Notes: a model not told the origin generated them from the letters alone. Shown: positions 24,805 through 34,265, numbered from the stretch's first letter. The stretch is DNA of 35,489 nucleotides from Homoserinimonas sp. (GCA_025464755.1 JAODMI010000093.1:1-35489), one strand, 5' to 3'. A program made the numbers and translations.

Positions 24805-27740
24805 GAATCAACCGCCTCACCATCGCCGGGTTCGGCCCATACAAAAACGAGCAGCACATCAATTTCGACCACTTCGCCGACGAGGGACTCTTCCTGATGA
24901 CGGGTAAAACGGGGGCCGGAAAATCATCCATCCTCGATGCCATCTGCTTTGCACTGTATGGTTCCATTCCACGGTTCCAGGGAACACAGCAAAGGCTTCG
25001 CAGTGACCACTGTGACCGGGATGACCCGTCGTTCGTTGAGCTTGAATTTACGGTCGGTGAGAGGGAATATCGGGTTCATCGCACACCCGAATACGATCGC
25101 CTCAAAGCTCGAGGCGCCGGCTATGTTAGCCAGAAACCCACGGCAACTCTGGCGGTGCGCAACGGCGATGGGTGGGAAGGCCTTGCCGCCCGCCCCGTTG
25201 ATGTGGCCCATGAGTTGACCGGCATTGTGGGACTCACCAAAGACCAGTTCCTTCAGGTGATCTTGTTGGCACAAAATCGATTTCAGGAATTTCTGCTGGC
25301 CAAGAACGAGGCGCGGCAAGAAATTCTGCGCACCCTGTTCGGCACGCGTCGGTTTGCTTCCATCGAGACGATGCTCGTTGACCGCCGAAAAGAACTTGAC
25401 GCCCACCTTGCCGGGGCGCGGGACACTCTCCAAGAGCAAGCGATTCGCGCTGCCAGCTTGGCGAACTGCAATGAAATTCCTGGCGAGCCAAGCCTGGAGT
25501 GGTTCAGTGAGACCCTAGACGCCCTGCGTCAGGAATACGGCCAAGCTGTCGCACAGGCGACGCAAGCAGACGCCGTATTCTCCGCAGCGGACAGGGCGCA
25601 CCGCAACCTAGAATCTGTGCGCCAGTTGCAGGCTCGACGCGATGACGCGGTTGCGCAGTTGGCCGCACTGCATGAGCAGGGCGCGGCACGATCTGCTGAC
25701 AGGAGAACTCTTGAAGCGGCTGGCCGGGCAGCGATCGTGTGGGCGCAGATTGTGGTCAAGCGGGAGGCAGCAAGTGCACTGCAGAGCGCAATATCTGCCG
25801 AGGCGGAGGCCCGCGAAAAGTACGACGGTGAAATTGCCGACCTCGGATCGCATATACGATCGCTCACAAAAAAATGGGGAACGCTTGAAGCCGTCCTTGC
25901 CGACGAAGGAACGCTACCCGCGCTACTCATCGAGATCGAAGCCCTGCAACAGCAGCTTGACGAATGTGACCAGTCGCTCGCACAGGCGATGACCAGAACC
26001 GCCGAGCTGCCATCGCTGCTGGATGCCCTTGCCGCACGGCTCAGCGATGCACGGGTACTGGCGGCCGGCGAGTCGAACGCCAGCGACCGACTCGAGCGGT
26101 TGAAGGCGGCGCGCAAGGCTGCCCTGGTTGCTGGAGACCTGCAACGGCAGCACTCCGAAGCACTGGCGCAAGAGACAACAGCGGCCGGTATACACGCTGC
26201 CGCTGCGGCGCAGGTTCACCGGCTCATGCAGCAGCGGCTCGCGGGTTACGCCGCAGAGCTGGCGAACAACCTGGTCGAGGGAGAACCGTGCGCGGTATGC
26301 GGCTCTGAACGCCACCCCATGGCAGCCAGGGGAGAGGCCGCTGCCGTCACCGGAGAGGATGTTGACCGTGCGCGTGAGGAAACCGACACAAGCAAAGCGA
26401 CGGTAGACACCGCCCGAGCGAAAACGCAAAACCTGGCAACCAAGATGGCCGAAGCGCTTGCACGGGCCGAAAACAGAGGCGCCGACGAGCTTGAGGTTGA
26501 AATCACCGATGCCGAGTCCGTTCTTGATGCCGTGCGTCGAGCCCGTGATGAGGCAACCTCTCTCACTGCCGAGCAAATCGTTCTCAAGGAGCAGCTGACG
26601 TCAGCTGCGGCTGCGATTGGCGAACTTCGGGAGGCTCGGGACGAATCTGCCAAGCGGCTCGCCGGGAAGGTACGCGAGCATGGAATGCTTATCGAACGTA
26701 TCGAAAAGCACCGCGAAGAGTACGAGACGGTAACGGCCCGCGCGAAACGGCTGCAAATAGATCTCCACCTGGCCAACCAACTGTTAGAAGCCGTCTCGCA
26801 TATGCGCCTCCAGGAGAAGTCGGTCCACAGGGCATCGGCGGCGTTGGCTGAGCAACTTACCGAGCAAGGCTTCAGCGGCGAAGACGTCGCGGTCGCAGCG
26901 CGAAGGACTCGCGTGGAGACAGCGCAGCTAGAAGCACAGCTGAAGCAATACGACGAAGGCGTCGCCGCAGCGAAAGCGACGCTGGCCGACGCTCACCTTG
27001 CCGACCTCACCGAAGAGCCCGTTGACCTGGTCCCCAGTGAAACGGCGGTGGCGGTGGCGAGCGAAGCGCGGGATGCCGCGGTCAGTGCCCGCAGCTCGCT
27101 CGCCGCCCGATGCGAGCAGCTGCAAAAAGTGGTGGTCTCCGCACACGCCGAACACGCTGCATCCGCCGACCTGCGGCAACAACATTCGCAGCTTCGAGAA
27201 CTGGCCAACGTCGTGCAAGGCAACGAACCCAATGAGAAGCGGATGCGACTGGAGACGTTTGTGCTGGCCGCCCGTCTTGAAGAGATCGTGGCAGCGGCTA
27301 ACGCCCGGCTGCGCACCATGACCGGGGGGCGTTACGCCCTTGAGCACGATGATGCGGTGCAGTTTCGTCGAGTGCAGTCGGGGTTGGGCCTGGCTATTCG
27401 CGACGAACATACCGGGCGGGCGCGTGCAACGCAGTCCCTGTCCGGTGGGGAGATGTTCCTGGCTTCGCTGGCGCTAGCGCTGGGCCTCGCCGAAGTGGTG
27501 ACGAACCAGGCTGGAGGCATCACGCTTGACACTCTTTTCATCGACGAGGGCTTCGGCTCCCTCGACAGTGACACACTCGAAGTTGCAATGAGCACACTTG
27601 ACAGCCTGCGAGCGGGTGGCCGCACCATAGGATTAATCAGTCACGTCGACGCCATGAAGGAGCAGATTACGGCCAAGCTCAAAATCGCCGTGACCGCCGA
27701 AGGGTATTCCGAAATCGCAGCGATTCGTGAGCCTGCATAG
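24801..27740 (+). CDS. sbcC: Exonuclease SbcCD subunit C (Rad50-like SMC ATPase)
   Basis: ATPase partner of SbcD; 979 residues. The N-terminal ABC half contains GFGPYKNEQ and Walker A MTGKTGAGKSSILDAI. Two long coiled-coil arms rich in Ala, Glu, Gln and Arg flank a zinc hook, C497-x-x-C500 (GEPCAVCGSERHP), which dimerises complexes. The C-terminal half has TGGRYALEH, the ABC signature SLSGGEMFLASLALALG, Walker B TLFIDEGFGSLD and the final His switch region GLISHVDAMKEQI. The GTG start is supported by the 3-base overlap with sbcD and by the family's MRINRLTIAGFGPY opening. The pair acts in double-strand break and replication-fork repair. Confidence 0.97.
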   Translation: MRINRLTIAGFGPYKNEQHINFDHFADEGLFLMTGKTGAGKSSILDAICFALYGSIPRFQGTQQRLRSDHCDRDDPSFVELEFTVGEREYRVHRTPEYDRLKARGAGYVSQKPTATLAVRNGDGWEGLAARPVDVAHELTGIVGLTKDQFLQVILLAQNRFQEFLLAKNEARQEILRTLFGTRRFASIETMLVDRRKELDAHLAGARDTLQEQAIRAASLANCNEIPGEPSLEWFSETLDALRQEYGQAVAQATQADAVFSAADRAHRNLESVRQLQARRDDAVAQLAALHEQGAARSADRRTLEAAGRAAIVWAQIVVKREAASALQSAISAEAEAREKYDGEIADLGSHIRSLTKKWGTLEAVLADEGTLPALLIEIEALQQQLDECDQSLAQAMTRTAELPSLLDALAARLSDARVLAAGESNASDRLERLKAARKAALVAGDLQRQHSEALAQETTAAGIHAAAAAQVHRLMQQRLAGYAAELANNLVEGEPCAVCGSERHPMAARGEAAAVTGEDVDRAREETDTSKATVDTARAKTQNLATKMAEALARAENRGADELEVEITDAESVLDAVRRARDEATSLTAEQIVLKEQLTSAAAAIGELREARDESAKRLAGKVREHGMLIERIEKHREEYETVTARAKRLQIDLHLANQLLEAVSHMRLQEKSVHRASAALAEQLTEQGFSGEDVAVAARRTRVETAQLEAQLKQYDEGVAAAKATLADAHLADLTEEPVDLVPSETAVAVASEARDAAVSARSSLAARCEQLQKVVVSAHAEHAASADLRQQHSQLRELANVVQGNEPNEKRMRLETFVLAARLEEIVAAANARLRTMTGGRYALEHDDAVQFRRVQSGLGLAIRDEHTGRARATQSLSGGEMFLASLALALGLAEVVTNQAGGITLDTLFIDEGFGSLDSDTLEVAMSTLDSLRAGGRTIGLISHVDAMKEQITAKLKIAVTAEGYSEIAAIREPA

Positions 27741-27788
27741 CGTGCGAGCGTTCTAACTCCACCGACGTCCTGTGTCTACCGGTTGACC

Positions 27789-27816
27789 TTGCGCGGCGCA
27801 CCGACCACCGTAGGTT
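27789..27816 (+). promoter_or_regulatory. Candidate promoter for the SDR gene
   Basis: TTGCGC and TAGGTT (TAnnnT) are spaced 16 bases apart, about 45 bases before the SDR start codon. The -35 match is poor (TTG only). Offered as the best site in the 119-base gap between sbcC and the SDR gene. Confidence 0.3.
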
Positions 27817-27859
27817 GCTACACAGCCAGGCGGATGGCGACTGACGCGGAAGGAAAAGT

Positions 27860-28909
27860 ATGATCATCACGAAGACGATTACCAGCGACATACCGTCCCC
27901 ATCGCCGCAGCCGACCGACAGGTCCCCAAGAAAGACACACGGTCCGGCAGTGGTGATCACCGGCGCTTCCAGCGGCATCGGACGCGCGACCGCGTTAAGA
28001 TTTGCTCGCCGGGGCGCGGCGCTGGTGCTTGCCAGTCGACGCGGGCCTGCGCTGCGAGCTCTTGCAGCGGAGTGTGAATCCGTCGGCGGCCAAGCGATCG
28101 CGGTAGCAATGGACGTGACCGACGCTCGGGAGGTGATGTCACTCGCCGACATTGCGGTGAGCCGCTTCGGACGCATCGACGTGTGGGTCAACAACGCGGC
28201 GGTCTCAGTTTTTTCGCCATTCCTCAAGGTTCCCCTGGAAGACTTCTATCGGGTCATCGACGTCAATGTGATGGGCTACGTTTACGGCTCACGGGCCGCC
28301 CTTGAGGTGATGACAGCGCAACGTCGCGGCGTGCTCATCAATGTGGCATCCATTGTCGGCGAAATCCCACAGCCCTACACCGCTGCCTATGGCATGTCTA
28401 AAGCAGCCGTTCGAGCGCTGAGCGTGAGCTTGCGTCAGGAACTTCACCTGCAAAAACGCAAGCGCATCAAGGTGGTGACAGTGATGCCAGCGACCATAGA
28501 TACGCCGTTCTTCCGCCACAGCGCCAACTACACCGGCAGGAAAGTTGTGGCCATGCCGCCGGTCTACCCCGCCGATAAAGTGGCACGCGCCATCGTGAAA
28601 TTGGCCAGGAAGCCGCGTTCCGAGGTGGTCGTCGGTCCCGCAGGAAAAGCTTTGGTTCGCCAGCATCGAAAGACATCAACGGTCGTTGAAAGGCAGATGG
28701 CTTTGCAGACGGAGAACATGCACCTGTCGCACAGGAATCACGTCGAAGACAACGAAGGAACCCTGTATGTACCGGCGTCGTCCAGCGAGGCGGAGGTGAC
28801 AGGCGGGTGGGGAGGCAGGAAGCGGCTGGCTAAACGACGAGCCCTGACTTGTGCCCTGCTGCTGGGTGGAGTCCTGCTTGCAAAGAAAGTTGCACTGGCG
28901 TCCAAGTAG
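27860..28909 (+). CDS. SDR-family oxidoreductase with C-terminal membrane helix
   Basis: Classical short-chain dehydrogenase/reductase of 349 residues, longer than the usual 250-280. The cofactor motif TGASSGIG is at 34-41, followed by the ASRRG arginines that favour NADP, then NNAA at 111-114. The catalytic residues are S164 (NVASIVG), Y177 and K181 (YGMSK). The enzymatic domain ends near residue 260. The remaining 90 residues are a hydrophilic, low-conservation stretch followed by a basic patch (RKRLAKRRA) and a hydrophobic helix (about 328-346), suggesting attachment to the membrane by the tail. A strong GGAAGGA ribosome-binding site precedes the ATG. The substrate is unknown. Its stop is 3 bases from the convergent stop of the small gene on the other strand. 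Confidence 0.92.
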   Translation: MIITKTITSDIPSPSPQPTDRSPRKTHGPAVVITGASSGIGRATALRFARRGAALVLASRRGPALRALAAECESVGGQAIAVAMDVTDAREVMSLADIAVSRFGRIDVWVNNAAVSVFSPFLKVPLEDFYRVIDVNVMGYVYGSRAALEVMTAQRRGVLINVASIVGEIPQPYTAAYGMSKAAVRALSVSLRQELHLQKRKRIKVVTVMPATIDTPFFRHSANYTGRKVVAMPPVYPADKVARAIVKLARKPRSEVVVGPAGKALVRQHRKTSTVVERQMALQTENMHLSHRNHVEDNEGTLYVPASSSEAEVTGGWGGRKRLAKRRALTCALLLGGVLLAKKVALASK

Positions 28910-28912
28910 CGC

Positions 28913-29227
28913 TCAGTGCAGACCGCGCACACTGAGCATTCGCCAGACCGTGCCAGAGAGCCCGGGATGCTCAAGCGCGATCTGGCGCAGAACCCGGTAT
29001 TCCCGCGTGGCCGACGGCATCCGCCCGTCATCGGCATTGATGGCGTCAGCTCTCAGGAGATAGACAACAAGCTCATCGACGGTGGGAAGTTCGTCCATGA
29101 ACTGCCACGGGTCCTCTCCGGCAAGCAGCCGTTCGTGGATGACGGTGTCGCGCTCCTGGATCGCCTCGGCCCGCAAAACTTCCAGGCTTGCCCGCCCGCG
29201 AGGAAGCATGTGGCTTGCTGTCATCAT
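28913..29227 (-). CDS. Small conserved-looking hypothetical protein
   Basis: Not recognised; 104 residues (103 from the second ATG at 29224). It is acidic, mostly helical, and has no membrane segment or cysteine. Readable stretches are EAIQERDTVIHERLLAGEDP, WQFMDELPTVDELVVYLL and REYRVLRQIALEHPGLSG. It is credited as a gene because the composition is normal protein, no larger gene lies on the opposite strand here, and it fills the space exactly between two genes (3 bases from the SDR stop, 63 from the start of the divergent acetyltransferase gene). No ribosome-binding site is seen, so the start is uncertain. Confidence 0.7.
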   Translation of the reverse strand: MMTASHMLPRGRASLEVLRAEAIQERDTVIHERLLAGEDPWQFMDELPTVDELVVYLLRADAINADDGRMPSATREYRVLRQIALEHPGLSGTVWRMLSVRGLH

Positions 29228-29278
29228 TCGAGCCTAAATATTGATCCGGGGGAGTGCAAAAGGGTGAAGGCACCCGGT

Positions 29279-29284
29279 TAGCCT
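29279..29284 (+). promoter_or_regulatory. -10 box for a probable leaderless start of the Eis-like gene
   Basis: TAGCCT (TAnnnT) ends 6 bases before the ATG, the same geometry as at sbcD (GGTTAGCnTGAAG in both). No ribosome-binding site is present and no convincing -35 element was found. Confidence 0.35.
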
Positions 29285-29290
29285 GAAGTC

Positions 29291-30595
29291 ATGAGCGCCC
29301 ATCGCACTGTTCCTGTTGACCACAAGTCAGCGCAACGACTCCTCAAGCAGCACCTTCGGCTCGGTTTGGTCGACACTTCGAACACCGAGGAGTTCGGCCT
29401 ATGGATGGTCGCCATGGCGCGCGGGTTCCATGAGCAACGACCCTCACCCGATGAGCTCGACGAGCAACTGCGGGGTAACGCTCACCGGCGAACGACAGGC
29501 GTATGGGATGCCGCGGCAGCCGATCCTGCAACCCCGGTAGCAACGGTGAGTTCCTGGCCGACTGACATGACTGTCCCAGGTGATAGCACGGTAGCCGCCT
29601 GGGCGATCAGTGCCGTTACCGTCTCGCCAACCCATCGGCGGCGGGGCATTGCCCGAGCGCTGCTCGAGTCCGAGCTTCGTACCGCGCACACCCTTGCGAT
29701 TCCAGTAGCGGTGCTCACCGTGAGCGAGGCAACCATTTACAGTCGGTACGGTTTCGCTCCGGCGGCGATGTCAGCGGACCTGCGCATCGCCACGCCTCGG
29801 GCTAAATGGGCCGGCCCCGTGGCATCCGGTCAACTCCACCTTGTCTCCCCGGAACAACTTCTTGATGACGGCCGCGAACTTGTCAAACGGGTTCAGTTGC
29901 GTGCGCCAGGGCAACTCCAGCTAGAGGAGCGGCTCTGGCAACGCATCCTGTGCCTGATAGGAGATAGGGAGCGAGCGAAGAACACACGCGTGGTTCGCTA
30001 CGACGACGGCGGCGGAAGGCCGCAAGGGTTCGCCGTCTATCGCGTCGTGGACACCGGCCCGGGAAACTCGCAGCAGGTTCTCGACCTGCACTACCTGGTC
30101 GCGGCAACCGACGATGCGTACGCCGGGCTTTGGCAGTATCTGATCGAAATGGACTTGGTCGGCTCGGTCACCGCATCGCTTCGCCCAGTGGATGAACCTC
30201 TGGCCTGGATGCTGTCAGATTTCCGCGCGGTTGTGAAGACCAACGAGCGGGATCACCTGTGGGTGCGCATCCTGGATGTGAAGACTGCGCTGGAAGGCCG
30301 GCGTTACAGCTCGCCAGGGCGCGTCGTGCTGGAAGTGCAGGACGCACTCAACTTCACGGACGGCCGCTATCTTCTCGACATTGACGGGGAAGGGCACGGT
30401 GTCGTGTCGCTAACAGCGGAACCCGCAGACATCTCGCTGACCGTCAATGAGCTCGGCGCGCTCTACTTAGGCGGTACCACGCTGGCGACGCTGAGGCAGG
30501 CCGGACGAATTGCAGAGCGGACACCCGGTGCGGTTGCAACGCTCGACGCCTCATTCCGCTCCGCTGTCGCGCCGTGGCTCAGCTTCTGGTTCTAA
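29291..30595 (+). CDS. Eis-like GNAT acetyltransferase
   Basis: Protein of 434 residues matching the architecture of the Eis (enhanced intracellular survival) family: an N-terminal GNAT domain, a second GNAT-like domain and a C-terminal sterol-carrier-like domain. The acetyl-CoA motif is VSPTHRRRGIARALLE at about 111-126, followed by VLTVSEATIYSRYGFAPA, the Eis-type end of the first domain. The protein closes on SFWF, and Eis proteins use their C-terminal carboxylate in catalysis. Family members acetylate amines on diverse targets, including aminoglycosides in mycobacteria; the substrate here cannot be inferred. It converges on the SNF2 gene with 56 bases between stops. Confidence 0.88.
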   Translation: MSAHRTVPVDHKSAQRLLKQHLRLGLVDTSNTEEFGLWMVAMARGFHEQRPSPDELDEQLRGNAHRRTTGVWDAAAADPATPVATVSSWPTDMTVPGDSTVAAWAISAVTVSPTHRRRGIARALLESELRTAHTLAIPVAVLTVSEATIYSRYGFAPAAMSADLRIATPRAKWAGPVASGQLHLVSPEQLLDDGRELVKRVQLRAPGQLQLEERLWQRILCLIGDRERAKNTRVVRYDDGGGRPQGFAVYRVVDTGPGNSQQVLDLHYLVAATDDAYAGLWQYLIEMDLVGSVTASLRPVDEPLAWMLSDFRAVVKTNERDHLWVRILDVKTALEGRRYSSPGRVVLEVQDALNFTDGRYLLDIDGEGHGVVSLTAEPADISLTVNELGALYLGGTTLATLRQAGRIAERTPGAVATLDASFRSAVAPWLSFWF

Positions 30596-30651
30596 CGCTG
30601 TTCTTGGCTTTCGGGTGGTGACTGCCCGTATCTGATAGCTCACGGGGGGTG

Positions 30652-33600
30652 CTAATTTTCGAACAGGCCGCGGATGTCGTCTGCTGTCAACGCCGAGCTG
30701 AAGACCGCATCGTCATCCATGACTGAACTGAACAACTTAGCCTTACGCTCCTTGAGCGCCATCACTTTCTCTTCAATGGTCCCGGTGGCAACCATGCGAT
30801 AGACCATCACATTCTTGTTTTGGCCGATCCGATGAGTGCGGTCGACGGCCTGTGCCTCGCTGGCCGGGTTCCACCACGGGTCGAGCAGGAAGACATAGTC
30901 AGCCTCGGTGAGATTGAGCCCGAAACCGCCAGCTTTCAAGCTGATGAGGAACACCGGCGCGGTGCCATTTGTGAACCCGCTAATGACATCGCCGCGGTTG
31001 AGGGTCGTGCCATCCAAATAGCTATACGCGATGCCCTGCTCATCGAGGCGGACCGCCGCCTTCTTCAGGTACGTCGTGAACTGACTGAAAATCAGTGCCC
31101 TATGGCCTTCCGCCACCACATCCTCAAGCTGGTTGCAGAGCGCGTCGAGCTTGCTAGACGGCACCCCCGCATGAGTGTCATCCACCAGCGAGGCATCAAG
31201 ACTCAACATGCGCAGCAGTGTCAGCGACCGGAAGACGATGAAACGGTTGCGGTCCATATCTTCGATCAGGCCGAGGAGCTTCTGTCTCTCCCGTTGCAGG
31301 TACGTGTCATAAATCTTCTGGTGACGCGGGTCGAGAGCGATGCGCAACACCTGTTCCTGTTTGGCAGGCAAATCCGCAGCCACCAGCTCCTTGGTTCGTC
31401 GCATCATCAGCGGGCGGATGCGTCGCCGCAACTTAATGAGCAGCTCACTGCTTGGGTCCCGGTCGATCGGCCGCACGTAGTCTTCGGTGAACTTGCGCGC
31501 TGAGGGGAAAAGGCCCGGTGCGACGATGGAGAACAGTGACCATAGGTCGAGCAGGTTGTTCTCCATGGGCGTGCCGGTGATGGCCAGCTTGAACGGCGTG
31601 TTCAGCTCTTTGGCGCAGGTGTAGGCACGCGAAGTGCGGTTTTTCACAAACTGGGCTTCGTCGAGGACGAGTCCCGCCCATTCCCTGCCTTGGTACGCAT
31701 CGAAATCGAGACGGAACAGTGCGTACGAGGTCACGACGATGTCGGCGCCGACGATCACCTCGGCAAGCGGCATCCGCCCCTTCTTCTGCGTTTCGGTGAT
31801 CCCGGTGACGGTGAGAGTGGGGACGAAGCGCGCCGCTTCTGAAATCCAGTTAGGGACGACGGAGGTTGGCGCCACAACGAGGAATGGACGTGAGGCGGAT
31901 GCGTGCGCGATAAGGGCGAGTGCCTGCAGCGTCTTCCCGAGCCCCATATCATCGGCAAGGATCCCGCCGAGCTGATGCTCATAAAGGAAGGCGAGCCAAG
32001 CGAAGCCGTCGGCCTGATAGGGGCGCACGTCGGCTTGCACCGATGCGGGCACGCGCGCTGGTTCGACGGTGTCCAACGCAAGCAAGCCGGTTACGGCCGC
32101 CCGCCAGCTCTGCGCTTGCGCAGTCTCCTCGGCGAGATCCTCGAAGTCTGCCCACAGGCTGGCCTGATACCGGCTGATGCGCAGGCCGGTGTCCCACTCG
32201 GCGAGGGTCCGAGCCTCTTCGATAAGTGCGTGAAGTTGCTCGAATGCCGGCTGGTTGAGGCTTAGGTACGTGCCATCCACCAGTAGGAGCTTGTCTTTGC
32301 CTTTCGACAGCGCCGTGAATAGCGGCCCGAAGGGAATATCGCGTCCCTCGATGTGGACGATCACGCCGAGGTCGAACCAGTCGCGTTGGTCCGTTTCGAC
32401 CGTCGTGAACCGCAGTTGGGGCGCCTCGGTCAGCTCACGGTAGGGCGGTTTCTTGCCGACGACGTCGACGCGAACCCCGGCAATGCCTTCGATCAGTGGA
32501 AGCTGGTTTTCCGTGAACTCCGCCGCGGCAACGCCCTGCAAGGTTCGCTCCTCAATCGGGCACAGGCGAGACGTGCTGTCGAGGATCTCGTTCTCGTAAT
32601 CGGTGTTGTTCTCCCGCGAATGGAACGGCTTCCGTCGTTGCGGCTGCTCCCATTCCCAACCCAGGTGCAGGGTGTGATTGGGTGTGAACGTAGCAGTGAG
32701 CACGAGAAGGGGAGACACGATCTCGGGCAACGCAACTGACGCGTCCATGCTGGTTACCTGAATGCACCGCACCAGCCGTGGATAGTACTGCGCGAAAAAT
32801 TCGTCGGTGTCAGCTGCGGGAATAACTACGGTTTCTGGCTGCCCAAGCAGTCGCAACTGTTCGTTACCCAGAACCTTTCCGGTGGGAGCCAGCACGAAGG
32901 CGGTGCGGGGCGATAGCTGGAAGCCATAAACGCCGTGAGTGCCGATGGCGCCGGCTTGCTCCGGCGGATGAGGGTGACCGCCGATGGTCAGCTGGGCGCA
33001 TAAGCGCACGTCCGTCCCCGGCAGATTCGCCTCCCGGCTCATGTCCAGAACAAGTGCAGCCTGGGCCGCGACCGATACAGTCACCTCCTTCTTGCTACCC
33101 ACAAGCGCGATTCTGAGGTCGCCTGCTTCGGCGAGAAGCTGCCAGAGAAGCGGGCTCTGGAAGTCGTCCAGATACACCCAATCGGCCTCTTGTCCGTAAT
33201 ACACTTCACGGGTTGCCCTATGCAGGGCCAGGAACTGGCAGAACCAACGGTGCTGGTCAGCGGCGAGGTTCAGCCTGGCAGCCTGGTAGGTGATGTTGCT
33301 CCAGGTGAGATTGTTGCGAACCCAGTTGCCACGATCGTTCCGGATCACCGGCCGAACACCCAGGCGATGCTCGCCTTCGCCGACGGAGGTCGCGGTTTTG
33401 GCTGTCGGTCCCCGCCAGCGTTCGCGCGTGCGCGGCATCCGTTCACGCAGCTCGAATTGCAGGCCCATCTGTGTGGTGTGGGTGACTTCGGAGGTGGCAC
33501 CGACACTAAGCAGGGCTCCTACCGTGGACTGCCATGCCGGCTGAACTTGGCTGACCCCTGCGGCGACCGGCGCAGTCGAGGGCTGGGGCGACATCACGTG

Positions 33601-33903
33601 CTTCGCGTTGCTGGCCAAAATTGTCGCGGCCACATGTTTACAGTCCGACCCGACCGGGCAGGTGCAATAACTACTCGTTGGAAGACTGAACCCTTTTCTC
33701 GTCGGCACCAGATCGACCCGACAGCGGTAGGGCGAGGCGCCCGTGCCGTGCACTATACCGGTGAGCCGGCTCGAGTAGGCATCCCAGGTGACTTCTGCGA
33801 CCGCATCCGTTCTCGCGTAGCTGCGCCCGCGAGAGAAAGATGCCTCACCGACCAAACGGATGATTTCGCTCGCATCCACCAGGGGATAGGTGGCCGCCAA
33901 CAT
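30652..33903 (-). CDS. SWIM zinc-finger SNF2-family helicase/ATPase
   Basis: Large DNA translocase of the Swi2/Snf2 superfamily, 1083 residues. The N-terminus carries a SWIM zinc finger, C80-x-C82-x5-C88-x-H90 (YCTCPVGSDCKHVA). A long middle region without a clear motif (about 100-610) precedes the motor. Motif I is LADDMGLGKTLQALALIAH near 650, motif II LVLDEAQFVKN near 745 (DEAQ rather than DEAH), motif III AITGTPMENNLLDLWSL near 775, motif V LKAGGFGLNLTEADYV, and motif VI AQAVDRTHRIGQNKNVMVYR near 1018. Such SWIM-SNF2 proteins are common in Actinobacteria and are thought to remodel DNA-protein complexes, but their role is not defined. The ATG has no strong ribosome-binding site; the start fits the family's opening. 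Confidence 0.95.
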   Translation of the reverse strand: MLAATYPLVDASEIIRLVGEASFSRGRSYARTDAVAEVTWDAYSSRLTGIVHGTGASPYRCRVDLVPTRKGFSLPTSSYCTCPVGSDCKHVAATILASNAKHVMSPQPSTAPVAAGVSQVQPAWQSTVGALLSVGATSEVTHTTQMGLQFELRERMPRTRERWRGPTAKTATSVGEGEHRLGVRPVIRNDRGNWVRNNLTWSNITYQAARLNLAADQHRWFCQFLALHRATREVYYGQEADWVYLDDFQSPLLWQLLAEAGDLRIALVGSKKEVTVSVAAQAALVLDMSREANLPGTDVRLCAQLTIGGHPHPPEQAGAIGTHGVYGFQLSPRTAFVLAPTGKVLGNEQLRLLGQPETVVIPAADTDEFFAQYYPRLVRCIQVTSMDASVALPEIVSPLLVLTATFTPNHTLHLGWEWEQPQRRKPFHSRENNTDYENEILDSTSRLCPIEERTLQGVAAAEFTENQLPLIEGIAGVRVDVVGKKPPYRELTEAPQLRFTTVETDQRDWFDLGVIVHIEGRDIPFGPLFTALSKGKDKLLLVDGTYLSLNQPAFEQLHALIEEARTLAEWDTGLRISRYQASLWADFEDLAEETAQAQSWRAAVTGLLALDTVEPARVPASVQADVRPYQADGFAWLAFLYEHQLGGILADDMGLGKTLQALALIAHASASRPFLVVAPTSVVPNWISEAARFVPTLTVTGITETQKKGRMPLAEVIVGADIVVTSYALFRLDFDAYQGREWAGLVLDEAQFVKNRTSRAYTCAKELNTPFKLAITGTPMENNLLDLWSLFSIVAPGLFPSARKFTEDYVRPIDRDPSSELLIKLRRRIRPLMMRRTKELVAADLPAKQEQVLRIALDPRHQKIYDTYLQRERQKLLGLIEDMDRNRFIVFRSLTLLRMLSLDASLVDDTHAGVPSSKLDALCNQLEDVVAEGHRALIFSQFTTYLKKAAVRLDEQGIAYSYLDGTTLNRGDVISGFTNGTAPVFLISLKAGGFGLNLTEADYVFLLDPWWNPASEAQAVDRTHRIGQNKNVMVYRMVATGTIEEKVMALKERKAKLFSSVMDDDAVFSSALTADDIRGLFEN

Positions 33904-34024
33904 TGCCCAATCGTCTCACGGGTGGCTGACGTGCGGCTTGACGAAGCCCATCCTGTGGATGAGGCCCCAAACCTGCCCCGCGGTGCACAATCGATAGCCC
34001 ACCCTTCCGGCACACAGAACCACC

Positions 34025-34195
34025 ATGGCGTACATGAACCGGCTCTACCGTGATGTCGGGCACTTCTTTGCGGGTGGGGACCAGCCGGATCGGTTCTGGG
34101 AGCGCAGCGAAGCTGCCGACAGGGGCATCGTGGCCGAAAGCATGAGGCGATGTCGGCTGGGGCTAAGTCAATGCCGCATCGACGTGCGTGGCTAG
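34025..34195 (+). CDS. Possible small protein of 56 residues
   Basis: An open frame from ATG 34025 (second ATG at 34034) to TAG encodes MAYMNRLYRDVGHFF, then AGGDQPDRFWERSEAADRG and IVAESMRRCRLGLSQC. The composition is protein-like (aromatics, balanced charge), codon third positions are GC-rich as in its neighbours, and nothing else occupies this 360-base gap between the SNF2 gene and the HTH gene. There is no recognisable ribosome-binding site and I know of no family for it. A frame on the - strand across the same stretch looks like a shadow (Arg/Pro/Cys-rich). Confidence 0.42.
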   Translation: MAYMNRLYRDVGHFFAGGDQPDRFWERSEAADRGIVAESMRRCRLGLSQCRIDVRG

Positions 34196-34250
34196 GAAGA
34201 TTGGCCCAACAGTTTCGGCCAGCGCGATCCGCTTGGCGAATAAGCGGGGC

Positions 34251-34256
34251 TAGCAT
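34251..34256 (+). promoter_or_regulatory. -10 box near the HTH protein start
   Basis: TAGCAT (TAnnnT) ends 9 bases before the ATG, so the mRNA would have a leader of only about 3 bases. No ribosome-binding site is visible, consistent with a leaderless start. Confidence 0.35.
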
Positions 34257-34265
34257 AGGCCCACG

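Noticed and set aside
33753-34256. Long open frame on the - strand across the gap upstream of the SNF2 gene
   Set aside because: The product is rich in Arg, Pro, Cys and Trp like antisense or out-of-frame translation in GC-rich DNA, and it overlaps the N-terminal part of the SNF2 gene in another frame.
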